Source: Climacium dendroides (taxonomy: Eukaryota > Streptophyta > Bryopsida > Hypnales > Climaciaceae). Taken from it: 64,000 nt of DNA. Made by a program: the position numbers and the translations under genes. Shown here one piece after another: positions 45,040 to 58,980 of the stretch. Numbering within the stretch: the first letter of the stretch is position 1; the number at the start of each line of letters is the position of its first letter. The DNA lies in the NCBI GenBank assembly GCA_950106755.1, contig OX467092.1, positions 27,046,582 to 27,110,581 of the forward strand, written 5' to 3'. A model generated the notes under the pieces. It worked only from the letters and a program-made list of their open reading frames with translations. It searched no databases and was not told where the DNA came from.

Positions 45040-48000
45040 GTTGATGACATTTGCTCAACGATGGTAAGAAGCAACCTTTGAACCATGCTTACAAGATATC
45101 ACAATTAGAATGGGACACATGAAAATGGGCAAAATTCGTGTATGGCATAGATGAAATGGTGGGTTTCATCTTATGAGTTTTTTCATAAATTGCATCCTCT
45201 TAACAAGAATTTTCAAAATGGTTGTTTTTTATATGTGGAATTGGGGTGTATATAAGCCTTGATCCATCCATGAATTTTAAACATATGGTAGGCATGAACA
45301 GTGACCACTCCATAGTTTAAATTTTAGCAAATTGTAGGTAATTATGAAAATTGGAACTTTTATGTACATAATAATGCATTTATTTCTTTACAAAAAATGA
45401 CTCAATTTTTTAGGGTAAAAATTGGGCACTTTTATTGCATGAAAAGGATATACATAATTGTATAGTAATTGTATGTTTATCCCATACATGTCTATTTAGA
45501 TAATCAACCTATGCATCTTTTTACCAAAACTTTCAACAATCATCTACTAAAGCTCTTTAATTTTCACTCCCATTCCCTTCAACTGCTTTGAATACTTTCA
45601 TCATCTCTTCAAGGTCTTCAACTTTTGTTCCCATTACTTTCTTGTCATTTCCATTTCTTTTCTATGATCAAGCAATCATGAACATTAGAATTGAATTAAA
45701 GTAAGCTTCAAAGAACATACAAGATTACATCAACTCATTGCATTCTGAACCTTTGCATAAATCTTTTAAGATTCTTAAAAGTTCCTTTTCTTGCATCTAC
45801 TCACCAATCATCTCCATGAATTTTTCTCACATTGTCTCTTATTTCTTCTTTGTCCTTTGTGAAATCCCTTTTTGAAAATAGTCATGCTCACAAGTTCTAG
45901 AATTTTTTTCTTCCTCCTCACTTGCAAAATTTTCAGAACTAAGCGTACTAGTATGTGATGATTGAGAGTTGTAATGCTAAGTGTATGTGCAATTACAAGG
46001 CCTTTGCAAAAACAAGCACAAGTGTTCAGTTTGTAGCAAAAAATGACATTAACAAGAAGCACCAATAAAACAAGAAGCACGTAGAAGACATAGGATATTT
46101 AGGTTTCTAAAAGTGAAAGAGATTCTTCTTGTGCCTCGGTTTAGAACTTGGCCTTAGATCAATCAATCTAATTTTATATAGTGTATGAGACACATTTTGA
46201 ACCAAGAAACTAATTCTTTAGTGGTTCTTTTGGTGCGTGATCCTTTTAATATGGTTGTTGTAAATGGTCAATTTTTATTTTATTTTCAATTAGTTTCTTA
46301 TTTTTTTATAAATTATAATGTCAAAGTTTTTTTGGTGAGGATTTACACTATCCTAAATCTATTATTCAAAAAATTAATTTGTGTCTAATCTTGTGTAACC
46401 TTTTCCTAAGGGTCCAAACATTAGCCATAGTTTTTGAGTTTTAAAAAAACATTTCTATTTTAAAAGTAATGGAGACAAAACCACATATTATAGTAAAATA
46501 CAGCAAATATTTTAGAGATTATTTTCTTGCAATCCTCTACAAATACTAAGGTATATAAAGTTTTTTAGAAGATGCAATTTAAGATACTAAATGGAAAAAA
46601 ATATTTAAAATTATAAACGATAAAGTTGCACTAGGGCCTTCAAAATATTTGACTTTCAAAAAGCTTGTATATAATATATAAACTTTCCATGAAAAGCGGA
46701 CATAGCCTCCTTGAAATCTTTAAATTAAGGTTTTCAACAAGTTGGTTAAATTATCCAATTAATCCAATTAATTTGAATTTTTTCATGATGTACAAGAAGA
46801 AATGGAGATTGGTGTGAAGATGTATCAATTAATTACTAGATCTTTGCATTGCTATATACAACTATTAATAATTATTTTGCAAAGAAGAGATATCTATTTT
46901 TATTTTTTATTAAAAATTTTTTTTGTCAACATCAATGAAGAAAGGGACGTTGTAAACATACAACACACTAAATTTTTTATTTTTTTTCTCCTAATAACAA
47001 CACCAATAATGGTAACCAAAGTTTTATATTTCAATCTGGATAAACCTTCTCTAATTTCAATATAATTGAAGAAATTTTTTTTTACACCTTGAATATCTCT
47101 TTCAATGACATTCAAGTCAAATGTCACTATCAAGCTAAATTTATCCTTTCATATAATTCATATCTAAATTTTTGAGATTTTTTGCTTGTGCAAGAATTAA
47201 TTTTTTTATTGAAGTTAAATTTTCAAAAATTTTGATGGAAAAATCAGATAATTGTGCTATTTAAAGTACATGATGAAAAGAAATTTATATCAAATATAAT
47301 ATGTATTTATTGAAAGAATTGTTGCAATTGCAATCTGTGTGTAATAAGATCCATATTGCAGAATATTGAGTGTAGTTAATTCATATTGTCTGTTTTTAAT
47401 TGAAAAAATAAATAAGTACAGAAATATGTTTCTCATTCTAACCATTAGTTATGGGAAAATTTTCATAACAGAGTAGAAAAAAACTTGTCAAAGTAACTTC
47501 ATTTTCTCTGTTCAATACAAATATTTGAAATGATAATTTTGAAACTTACAATTAAGGTTGACCAAAGGGACATCCATTTGGGGGATGGTTAGGGAGGATT
47601 GCCCCCCTTATTGCCCCATGTTTTATTCCAAGAGAAAACATTGAAATTTTTCATTTGTCACCCATGATAAAATTTGTAAATTTTGAATTCATATTTTCAA
47701 TTAGAAGTTCCAAATTAGCAAGAAGTGAAGAAATACAAATTTTATGGGGCACAAAGGGGACAATTTCTATCTTTACCCTTGGATGGGGCAATAAGGGGGT
47801 TAATCCTCCCTGGCATTCTTCTTCTTTTGGGATGCATGTACAAACTTAGGGGATAACCCTTAAAGGACGAGGTAGTCACCATGGAAATCATCTATTTGGG
47901 CACCATGTGAATTGTTGGCTTAAAAAAATGAAAAAGCTCACATTGGAAGACAAACTATTGTAGAAGACCTTCCCTTTTCATACCAAATTTGGAGGATGAA

Positions 48001-48690
48001 TAGTTGCACTTTTGTCCTACATGAAGATTCATTGTCATTCATCAACCAAAAAACATCTTCCTTGTCAATTAATGTGTTAGAACCTTGTGGAAAGGCCTGA
48101 GTTTATTCTATCAAGGGCCTAGAATTGAAAGGATGAATTTGGGATGAACAGAATTTGATGATTCTACTATAGCTATACGTCCGTCTCACTAGTGGGAAGC
48201 CGGAAATGCTTCTAAGCTTTGAAATAGATCCAAACATTAAGATAGGCTATTTGTTTTGTTTTTTACATTGAAATCTCCTAGACCGTGCATCCCCCAATTG
48301 TGTTCTTGGTACTGTCTGAAAGCTCTTGGCAAGGAAAGGTGCAGCACATGCTTTGTTTCATGGTGTGAAAGTTATTGATTTTGAAGTTTTTAGGAATCAG
48401 AAAAATTAGAAAATTACTTTTACTTTTATTTTGACTGTGAGGGCACAGGGGACACCGAATAGTTATTCCATTTTAAAACTTAAGTTTGATGCTTGCTATT
48501 TTGTGAAATTCCTTTACTAAATTTGATTTTATAATACTGAAATTGCTTCTGAATAACCAGGCAACTGAAAATGTGATCTAATTGGTGCCGAATAGAATAA
48601 TAACGACGGTATGGAATTGAGATACGAAGCTTTACTCCGTCGGTAATGTTGAAATTGGAGTGTGTTTGCTGGCCTTGATGGTGGGATGTT
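45040..48690. other. AT-rich intergenic spacer
   Basis: No gene or RNA was recognised. The only structured feature found is the MITE at 47591-47811. Confidence 0.6.
47591..47811. mobile_element. 221-bp MITE with ~28-bp TIRs
   Basis: The left end AGGGAGGATTGCCCCCCTTA and right end TAAGGGGGTTAATCCTCCCT are inverted complements with few mismatches, extended by TTGCCCCAT and ATGGGGCAA. The interior is non-coding. No convincing target duplication was seen. Confidence 0.75.
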
Positions 48691-48698
48691 TCCTGCAG

Positions 48699-48792
48699 AT
48701 TGTCAACATACGTATGCGCATACCTCGACGGAGCAGTATCGGCTGGTGCTTTCAGATGGCCTGCATCTTCAGCAGGCTATGTTATCGACGCA
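48699..48792 (+). pseudogene. Orphan RPA1 (RPA70) N-terminal exon fragment
   Basis: After an acceptor-like CTGCAG the sequence reads IVNIR in one frame, then EQYRLVLSDGLHLQQAMLST in another, ending at a donor-like GTACGT. This matches the start of the RPA1 N-terminal OB fold (pattern L-Q-V-V-x-I-R ... RYRLxLSDGxxxQQxMLxTQ). A frame change between the two halves and the absence of neighbouring exons indicate a decayed fragment of the single-strand DNA-binding replication protein gene. Confidence 0.55.
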
Positions 48793-49912
48793 GTACGTTG
48801 AATGGGAAAGTGCATAACAAATTGGTCGTAAAGGGTTCGATTGTGTAGTTACTCGAATCCATATGCAATACTGTTCAGAACAGAAAGTAAGTACTGCTGA
48901 AGAAGTTGGAAATGCATGCTGAGGTTTGTTTTAGAGTAGGTCGACCTAGATTGATGGTCATTGCGAAATGTCTTTCAGCAAAACTTCCGCTACTGAGTTT
49001 CATCATGTGGTGAGCATTATCTAGTTGCTTTAGAAATTCTTTGCTGCTGAATAGGATTTCTCTCTAGCGTTGGGAATTATGTTCATTCGATGGGCACTGG
49101 TGGTTTTACAGTGAGCCGTTTGAGGTTAGGGATTAAATACTCAGTTTGTCAGGATTCTTCATTGCCTACTTGTGCATTATATGCGCCTGGTTTTATGTAC
49201 CACCTGTTGCTATATTAAGTGAAAAGTTTCTGTGCTCTTCAGTTGGTTGATCAATGTTGCAGGATTATCATAGTGCTGAACATAGGAATTATGGAGAACG
49301 CAGGGAGCAGCTCTTGAGGATTTGGGTCAGACACCACCACACCTCCTTCTGTCTGTGACGCAGGCAGCGAACAGCGGTTGTGGACCGAGGGCTGCTGGAG
49401 GATTGAAGCTTTGAGTCCGGTGCGACTGCAAATGGGGCTGGACTGGAACATGGACAGCAAACGAACAATACGAAGCCAGTCTGCCCGTCACCACGGATAT
49501 GCAGTGTAGACATGCTATACTAGCCCCGTGAACTTTGCTCATTCTGTATCACTGCCATTGATACTGTACAGTACAATGGATAACAAACGTTGATCCATAG
49601 AACATCCCTTCGATGAAGTTTCCAACTCAAGCGGTAAGATTCAACAAATTGAATAACGAGAGGTAAAATGCATCCCATCGGTGTAATGTGATTCAATTTC
49701 ATTGCACAGATGTTGAACCAATCTCTAATCTCATGATTCCATAGTCTTGCCCATCCTCTTCCGTAACTTACCTCCCATGGATACCTCTAACGTACGCCAA
49801 ATGATATTTACATCTGTAATACATGATCTATGATGTCTAACTGAGTAGCTAAACATGATTCCAATAGCGTGCACCCTTGGTAACACAAGTCTCTAATGTA
49901 AGCTGAGAACCT

Positions 49913-52900
49913 CTAAAGAGCAGGGTGCTCATGCGGGCTATTGAGGTCCATCTCCACTTGCCGAATCGTCCACTGGATACCTTCCAATTTCTGCACCAAT
50001 AGCCACGACCGACAGTCATTGAACTCTCACTCTCACGAGCATCGAAGCACTGCTCTACATCCAAACCAAAAACCAAGTATGCAATAGCTGGTGAATCCTT
50101 ACAGTTACGAGATCATGATACCGCCTGGCAATTTCATCGAAGTCCTGGTCTACTCCTTGGTACTCGCGGAGTCTTGTTACCTGCAAAAAAAACATCCAAC
50201 AAATCCATCTGGCTGAGGAGAAACATCGTGGAGCTCACATGCAAAAATTATCCAGGGAAGCTCAACAAGTGAAGTTTGTAGTAAAAGAGCTGTTGGGAGG
50301 TTCCTGGTCTTATATGGTCACTCTTATAACAAGTTCAAATTGAGAAGAGTCGAAGCTCACTGCTTTATTGTAAGCCGCAGTTGCCTCCTCGTTTGCCTCC
50401 ACCAGATGTTGCCTGTGAAATGTCAGAAATTAGGTAATTCTCAAGTCAAGTCAAACCCAACAAGTAGCTGCTAAAATCAACTGGAAAACAATAACGATGC
50501 AAACTTTTGGAGGGAGTGTATTGAAACATCGTCCATTGACATAAGATTAGGCTGTGCTATATTGACGTTTCTACATTAATTGCTTTCAAAAACTGCAACG
50601 CACCTGATTTTGTGAAGAGCGGGAATGGATTCTTGTGTGTATGTGTCCCGCAGGAGGAGATGTTCCAAGACTCTGCATCATAACAGGGAAATTATCAACC
50701 AATTGCACTACAGGATCGGGAGGAGGAAACCAACATGCCATATGGTTTCTTCCCTCCAGGTCCAATGCTTTGAAGACCCTCATAAATCATAAACCCTACA
50801 GAGCAGAGCAAGTAAGGTTTGACATAAGCCCGGGACGGCTGCTACGCCGCGTACGCAGTCATGCTTAGGGTCAAATGAAAACAGGGGTCTACTAGCGGTT
50901 ATCTCATTAGCCTTAGATTTTAATAAACACACGAGGGTCCTCAATACTTAGGATAGGACTTCCCATACCCAATCGAACGTCGATTCTGCTATGGTACTCC
51001 TGTCCCGAAATATTATATTTCAGCAAATTGTTAAGAACTGGAAGAGTCACAATCGGCATGGAATGAGGGCGAGAACCTAAACCAATTTTTTTTGGTTCGT
51101 GCACTTCCAGGCTATTGCAAGAGCTGACTCTGGCTGTGAGTGTACTAAGTGGCACCACACATCGAAGACCATGAGACCATCATTGGCAACAGATTACCTG
51201 AGTTTCGTGTTCATGGTTTGACATCGTTTGCACAGCCATTGCTTCCGCATTCCATCCTGCCGTGGCAACATTTGTAGTCAGGCCCAGCACAATTAATTAC
51301 ACGAACTCGCGCATTATGCCACAAAGAAAGTGTTGATGCTACGAGATGCGCTTACATAATCATGTTGGTGTTGAAGTTTAAACTCCTTAACTAGTCGTAG
51401 AAGGACTGCAAGAATCTGCTCCAGCACCTGGAAAAGGAAAAAGGTCTTGCATAGTTTAGGGAACTTCGGAGAGTGTACTGAAAAGGAGAGAGGTCACAAT
51501 TCAACTGCACGCTGACAGGAACATAAAACCAAAATACAAAAGTCCACAAATGAGAGATACAGCAGGCAACGAAACAAGACGTTTTCCCCTACATTGTAGT
51601 ATTCTGAGAACTTTCGATCTGCTGCATATAGATCCTCAAGTAAGGCTGCCTCCTCTGCTTCTATGTCTTCAACAGCAAGTTTAACCCTGCCAGAGTAAAC
51701 ATGATGAGTTTAAACAGGCAGACACTTGAAGCTCGCATGACATACCATCTTCAAGAGGACTCTGCATGAACTGAATCTCCTCTCACCTTTCGGGGAGGCG
51801 TAAACTCGATGAGTGTGGACCTGCGATGTCTGCACAAGAACGCATCAAAATGTTTCCTTTCAGGCTATAACACCACTAAATACTTACACCAAAGGGAATC
51901 CCTAGAAGAAGATGCAAGTCCACCAAATGCAAGATCATTTGATTTATAGTGATCTACGACTCACACTTCGAATTTGCATAAAAAAATTCTTACATATTGT
52001 CAACTTTTTTTTATCTCAAAAAGATTTGGCTCATTTACCCAAAGATCTCTCCACAAGCTATACATCTCCCAAAAATCACACTCCTACATCTGTTAAAATG
52101 CATAATAAGACGCAAATGTTATTATCCTCTACCTTACAGCCACTCGATCAGCATAAGAAATTATTGATCCCTGATAAATATATGAGACACTCACCAGCTT
52201 CGTCAATCTCAAAAGCAGAGACCAGTCTGTCGCACTTGGCTTTCAAACGGGTCTCTATTTCAGGCATAAGTGTAATCTGATACCCAGTGCTGTCCTGTGA
52301 ACAAAAGACCCCGGGTAAGCCTTACGAAACTAATAGAAGCAAAGACATACGCCACCTGACGAAATCATAGAGAAAAGAAGAAGTCAGGACGAAGTCTGGA
52401 ACGCACGTCTGCGAAAGGTGCCCGTAAGAGATGCGTTTGCCGCAACCATGCAGGAGTGATCCCTAGAAAACGATTCACGACCCCTCCGACTCCAGGCTCC
52501 ACCGTCTCCGCCTGCGCACCCCCTCCAGACACAATGGTGGCACTCGCAGTGCTCGCCGAGGTGGTATGCACGGTCGTCGTGGTGCTCAGGCTCACACTCG
52601 TGGTGGTGCTATCGAATGAGCTTCTCGACACATTGCCCCATTCTTGGTTGTCATCGTCTGGGAGATCTCCATCCTTCGATGGCAATGGCAGTCGTAGCCG
52701 CTGCGACGCCTCTGCCACAACCAACCGCTGTTCCAGTGCATCATACACCTGAAATGGCAAGAACGAATTAATCTCCGACCTGAGAGAGCTAATTTTTCGA
52801 AGGGGTGATCCACACTGGTAAGAAAATGCCTCGTTGAGGACACTGAGGGAGGCTACCACCTACATGTCAAACGTCTCTAATCTTGCCATCATTTTCACTA

Positions 52901-53530
52901 CGCATCGTTTGAATGGATGGCAAGTGTGCAGGATAATGCTATAATGTCATTTCAGAGAGAAGGTCACAATAAAGAGGTTGAGTGTACCTGGGGTGACGAT
53001 CGAAGTCCGAGCTGGTCAAAAACGGTGTTCAAGTCGCGAATGCCGCCTACATTGGCAACAGACACTGCATGCTGGTACTCTTCCACAAGAGCCACAGCCT
53101 CGCCATAAACAGCCTACAAAATTCAAATCAACAAACATACAAACCATGTCATCTTGCCCTAATCCCACCATAGTTGACAATCTTTCCCACATTGTCTGAA
53201 TTCGGGAAAACGTGAAATGAAACAGAACTACCAGTACCAGAGCCTCCAGGTACCGCAAGCGCTCACGCGCCATCTCCTCTCGAGCCTGCGAAATCACGCC
53301 AACGCCATGAGAGTCCAGTCGAGTTGAGTCGAGTCGGACAACAAGCGTCGAATTCCCATCGAAAGCCAAGCCAAGGCCAAGGAACCCACCTGAAGAAGGT
53401 CGAGGTACGCGGGCTTGGAGACGAGCGAGGCGTCGGGAGCGAGGCAGTGGCGCTCCAGCTGGTCCAAGAGCGCAGGGACGCCCTGGCCCAGCGCCATCGC
53501 CGGAGCGGGCAGCAGCATGGCCTTCACCAT
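49913..53530 (-). CDS. AUG4: AUGMIN subunit 4 (HAUS4-like), 430 aa, 13 exons
   Basis: Minus-strand exons are 53530-53390, 53285-53238, 53113-52988, 52748-52407, 52294-52195, 51820-51787, 51686-51593, 51427-51356, 51256-51198, 50672-50604, 50412-50361, 50180-50103 and 49990-49913. They total 1293 nt in one continuous frame ending in TAG, with GT-AG borders throughout. Hallmarks are LLDQLERHCLAPDASLVSKPAY, AREEMARERLRYLEAL, EQRLVVAEASQRLRLPL, GVGGVVNRFLGITPAWL, DLYAADRKFSEYYNVLEQIL, WLCKRCQTM and VTRLREYQGVD. The length is close to known plant AUG4. Augmin is an eight-subunit complex that recruits gamma-tubulin to existing microtubules for branching nucleation in spindle, phragmoplast and cortical arrays; AUG4 is a coiled-coil subunit. 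No lesion was found, so this is the best-preserved gene of the window. Confidence 0.93.
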
Positions 53531-56500
53531 CGCAGCAGACAGAGTCACCCACAACTAAACTAATTTCTTCTCCAAGACCTTCGGCAGCGCACACGACGAG
53601 TGTCCACCGATTTTTCTCACACGCAACAACAAACCTCGATCGTCGCCACCGCCATCGCCATCGCCATCGCCGCAGCAAAACAGGTGACTTCTTCACATCA
53701 TCAAGGCAATGCGAGCAAGTCTTCACAGGTGTCGTGGTACACGACCCAACAAATTTCAATTTCAAATTTCAAATTACTAGAAGTTTTTAATCAAGTTTTC
53801 GTTTTGAAAATAGTCTACAACCTTGTTTTGAAAATATATTATTTCGTTAGACCTTTGCCAATGGAAAGCTCAGTTTGATTAAATTTTCAGTAGGGGTAGT
53901 CACACTTTCTTCACCCCATTCTTAATCTTCACAAAATGAAGAAGTGGCACTCTCTTGTTGTCTCCTCGTGGCTTGTAAAGGCCTCATTTTCTAAAGATTG
54001 AAAATGATTATTTTTCTCCTCTAAAGATGAAGAATGGATATGAAGAAGATTTGACTTTTGGGAGCTCACTTTCACCTTACCTACCACATATGAGCTTTCC
54101 TATTTTTCTAGTTCATCATGCATTTGCACATTCTACGCCAATAAGCTATTTCTTCATCCATTTTGTGTGTTCTACAAATTCATTGTGTTGTTTGTACTTT
54201 TTGCGACTTCATTGCAAGTTCTACACATGCTACATCAATCTGCATATTTTGTGCTTATTTGTGCATTTTTGATCTCGAGTTTTGCATATTAGTAAATCTC
54301 GTTCTATAAGTTCTCCATTTTCATTTTCTTCACCAACAAAAGGGGGGTTACACCTTTATGGTTTCAAACTCCTAATTCCCTCTTCTTTTTTCTCTTCAAC
54401 TTCTCATTCTTCATAGAAGTTTTGTTTTTGGAGAACGTGTGGCTACTCTAATTATAGCAAGGATCTAACTTGTGAGAATAATGTGAAGAGATGTTTCCCT
54501 ATATGGAAGGATAAAGCTTGAGCCAATTAATGTAATGAACTTCTTCATTTTATTTGAATTCAAACTAGTATAGTCCTATGCCATTGCCCAATTTTCCTCA
54601 ACAAATTCAACATAGAAGGAGATCCAATAGCTAGTGCAAATCAACCAAGTGAAATCAATAAATTATTCTTTTAATTTCAATATTGTAGGTCATATAATTG
54701 AACAAAAAAACTAGAAGTATAGGAAATGAATTGTTTATCAAAAAGAAACAATTATAGTTTTTCATCCTTTATCCATCAAGAGCAAGCAAATTTTAACCAC
54801 CCATGCAAGCTCTCATCAATTTTTAGCTGAGTAGCCTAAGATACATGTGATTAGATGTGCAATCATTCCAACACTCTAGTTCTATTAGGGTGAATGAAGG
54901 AAACATTGAAGGAGACAAATAGTGGCAAGCAAGCAAATTTGCAATTGGAATTCTTGGCATTCTATGTGCATTAGCCTCTAAAACCCTAAACTACATTTTT
55001 TTGGCAACGCAATGATTTTGGACAGTTCACTCTAAATGGAATTTTTATTTTTTTCCTTAAAAGTTTTCGCACAAGATATGCCCAAAGAATAGCTTTAAGG
55101 CCCAAAAATTTCATAACTTTTGACTATATGGTTAGAAAGTTATTGTATATGATATGTAGAATTCAATGATTGGTAGGCAACCCAAGTAGCTAAAAAAACT
55201 TCTTTAAAAATCACTTTTCAAGAAATCAAAATTTGAAATAAATTTTTTAGATTTATATATACATGGAAAGCTTCAAATCATTCCATTTTTATTAATGAGA
55301 TCAAAGTTATGAGGAGTTTTGGGTTGCAAGTAGTAATGAAATCTCTATTCTAATATAAGTTTTGAAATCCGTTATTTAACTCAATTTTCAATATTTTGCA
55401 AAAAAATAAAAAACAATGGTTGTAGATTGCTAATTATAGCATTAAAACCATTGGGTTAGGCATTTTTCAATTTCATTAATAAATTGTTAACAATTTAGTA
55501 TTTTGAATCATTCTCCACATCTTTCAACTTACTATTTTTTCCTATATGTTGTACAATTTCAAATGATTTGAAAATTAAAGCATATAGCCAACTTGCCTTG
55601 AAAAATGAATCCAAAGATTAACTACCATTTTGAACATTGTTTCATATAAATGTAACCTTGTGAAGTGCAACCACCCAAATTTTCGCAAGGCCAAAAAATG
55701 GATTTTTATCATTTCAAATGCTAATATCTTGCAATTTACATGGTGGAGAATTTTTTTTAAATTCCATATCTTTTCAAAATAGTGTTATGTAAGATTCTAT
55801 ATGGTTACATTTGTTCAAACATATGTTTTGTTTTCTAAAATTTGGTACTTGTATTAGAAATGGCAGTTTTGGAGCGTTTTGGGTAAAAACATAGTCAAAA
55901 CCTTTAGGGGTTAACCCCTTAGTACTCTAATGTTTAGTTTTTGAACAACAAATAGATTGAAATTGACATTTTTCTTTCAATTCTACTTAGATGAAATTCA
56001 TCCTAATATGTGGAGATACTTTGTCAAGTTGTTTTCCTATCTAATGGTTGAATTTGGTGTTACTAGAGTACATACTTTTTTAAAATTTTTAATGAAGAAG
56101 TATGTCAAGTGGTTGACCAAGCCAAAATTGCATAACTCTTGTTCAAAGTCAGATTTGCAAAAATGAAGTCACAAATTTAAAGAATACAAAAATTTCAAAA
56201 AATCACTATGTGAAGAAAACCTCACTTCAAATCCATTCCAAAAAAAACAACTAATTATTGTAGCATTCATCAATATTTTGAGTTGGAATGTAGAAGTTTT
56301 TGGGTTCAAGGAAATTAATAGTAATTGATTGGCATGTATTATTGGATTGGCTTGTATCATGGCAAATTAAATTATTTGCCAAATAACTACCCCGGTGCAT
56401 AATCTTTGTTTGTGAAGGTGAACTTAGGACATACACTCTCTCTTGTATTAAATGCAATTCGTGCCACAATTTTATTAGTCATGTTCACTATGAGAAACCC

Positions 56501-57359
56501 ACCTTTTTAGTGGCATTTTAACCCCTAAAGGACTGTTGTCCCCTCGGGGGACAATTTGGAGTTTAGGTAGGTTCTGGTGAGCTGAAATTTTACTTCATTT
56601 TTTTGAAACTTTTTGAGGACGTGTAGTTTTGTAGGAGCTTCGTGAATACATAATTTTTATTTCAATCTGACATTGTATGGAGAAGTTATAGGATTTTTTT
56701 TGTGAAACCAAACTCAAGGGGCAGGCTGGGCAGTCACTTTTATATTGATTGGAGAAGGGGGCAGGTTTGGGGATACTGGTGAATAATGGGGTGGGCCGCA
56801 AGTGAAGGCATAAGACCTTCTCCCATGGTCGGGCAACCTCCAGTTGCCATTTCCGCATTTCTAAGCCTTTCTGCCATGATGGGAAGGTTGATGAAGGAGA
56901 TCAAGGTCAGAGTTCCCAAAGGAGGGGAACATGTCAAGAACAGACCGGGAATGCAGGAGAACCCATTTTCCAATGGTTGCCCAAAGCCTTAGTCTACATA
57001 TTATTCACATTGTCCTTCTAAATTCTCTAGGAAGTAGAGAATTTGTTTTTTTCAAAAATTTGTTTTTGGACCTTGTAAATCATTAGTATCTCTTTACATC
57101 CACCGTTTGGATTTCTAAATTTCTAAATTATGTGGTAGAAAACGTGCTCAAAAATTTACATTGTGCATTGTGAACTTTTGGGCATTGTTGCATTGCAAGA
57201 TTTTTTTGGATGTCTTGTTCACATTTTTTTGACTTGAAATTTTTTGGAGACATCACTAACACCATTCTTGATATGCTAAAATTTTAAATTCAAAATCCAT
57301 AGTGCAAAATTTTCCACAATCAATGGTCAAAGGCATCTGAAATTGTCGGGCACAGTGGA

Positions 57360-57575
57360 AAAAAACCACTTTCCCTTCAAATGCTTATATCTTTCAATCC
57401 GTATGGTCGAATGTCACGAAATTTTCACCACTTGCTCTTCTACAAGTCTAGTTGAAGATCCTACGGTTGGATATTAAAAAAAATATTTCCTTAAAAGTTT
57501 TGATGAGCGCAGCAGTAGAGGCAGTTTTGAGTGGTTTTTCACAGAAAAATGACCTTCGTCCTTTAGGGGTTAAAG
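57360..57575. repeat. ~200-bp dispersed repeat, partner of 27285-27492
   Basis: It has the same order of blocks as the copy at 27285, ending CTTTAGGGGTTAA. A more diverged copy is at 55675-55920. The hAT element landed in the same terminal block of the 27285 copy. Confidence 0.65.
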
Positions 57576-58215
57576 GAATGGGCCATATTTTCATTGACTT
57601 CAATGTGTCATGAATTTTAAATCTATGGGAAGCAAACTTTTGGTCGATGTTGGGAAAGACATAGAGATGTTAGAGTAAAAATAAGTGGATGACACAGGGA
57701 CATTTATTAAAACATTCTAAAAAATATGGAAGTGTCACGTTAGTTGGAGGTTCTAAATTCACAATTGGTAATTTTTGTAAGTTATTGTGAGTTGAAATAA
57801 AATACGAACTGGATGTAAACAACATAGGAAAAGGGCAGCCACGTGGCATGCTTTGTAAAAAAAGGAGAATGGATGGATACACAATATGGATGAAAAAGGA
57901 GTTTCTTTATACAAGTGGGGGGGTAGGAGGTAAGACAACCCATATGAGATATGTTAAGCAAAGATTTTATTCAAAATAGAATGTCTAAAAAACATAGGTT
58001 GCATTCAAAATAAAATGTCTAAAAAACCACTATAAGAAAACTGCGTCTGCTTGGACATTCAGTCCAAAATGACGTATGTCCGCAAAAACACGATACGTTG
58101 CAGAAGACGTTGGGGTGTTAGGCCGAAAAAGTGAAGATTTTGCTCTGATGTCTTCGATAGCATTGCTAGATTTCAGTCACAGCATACTGATGCTACAAAA
58201 AACAATGATGCAATG

Positions 58216-58379
58216 TGTGAACCACCATACTGGTTCACTTTTAATATAATAGAAAATAATTAAAATATATATATGAGTTTTAGATTCAAAAGTGTTAGTA
58301 TCCTAAATTAAACTATAACCATTAGTTAGAAGACTTTTGGTACATAGGACAAGAAACTAGATCAAAATTTCAACCCAAA
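58216..58379. repeat. ~165-bp dispersed repeat (partner at 33518-33683)
   Basis: It is nearly collinear with the copy inside the hAT element, from GTGAACCACCATA to CAAAATTTCAACC. Non-coding. Confidence 0.8.
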
Positions 58380-58980
58380 AATATTTAAAAAGATGAAAAA
58401 TACAAAAAGAAAATTAAAAAAAAAAAGGATTAGAAGTTGAAAATGGACCTAAATATAAATCAAAAACCAACAAAAAAGAAGAAATATGAAAAGCACAAAA
58501 GAAGTTATCAAACTTAAAACTACTATGAGAAAACTAACATAGTGATAGAAACTTTAATTTAGGCAATTAGTAATGATTTAATGAAATTTCAGTAAATTAG
58601 CTTGGATGAAAGTGATTTAGAGTGTTAGTTAGTTAGTTGGTTTAGGGTTAGGAGTTTTTTTCTCCTCTCTCTCTTCTCTCTTGTAGTGCTTGTTTTTTGG
58701 GTCTCTTGTGTGTTGAGTGGGTATGTCTTTTTGGGGAGAAAACAATGAGTGCAAGAAGTTGATTGAGGATCTTAGGGTAATTAGTCGAGTAAGTTTTCAC
58801 CTTGGGAGGAAAAATGGGTGAAAAGAGGAGTGGTGTAAGGTTAAATGGGAAATTGGAAGAGAAAACATGAAGGAGAGTTAGGGTTTCGGAGCCTTGCACC
58901 AAACTGCCATCTTTGAAGAGCTACAAAGGGCGGACAGTAGCTTTGATGGGGCCGAAAATTGTGGGGGAGGGGCGCATTCA

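Larger units (their letters stand above)
53850..58640. other. AT-rich intergenic spacer
   Basis: No gene was recognised. It holds two relatives of the 200-bp dispersed repeat (55675-55920 and 57360-57575) and the 58216-58379 repeat. Confidence 0.6.

Noticed and set aside
50913..51158. Small minus-strand frame in an AUG4 intron
   Set aside because: It lies between exons 9 and 10, which join in phase without it, and shows no domain.
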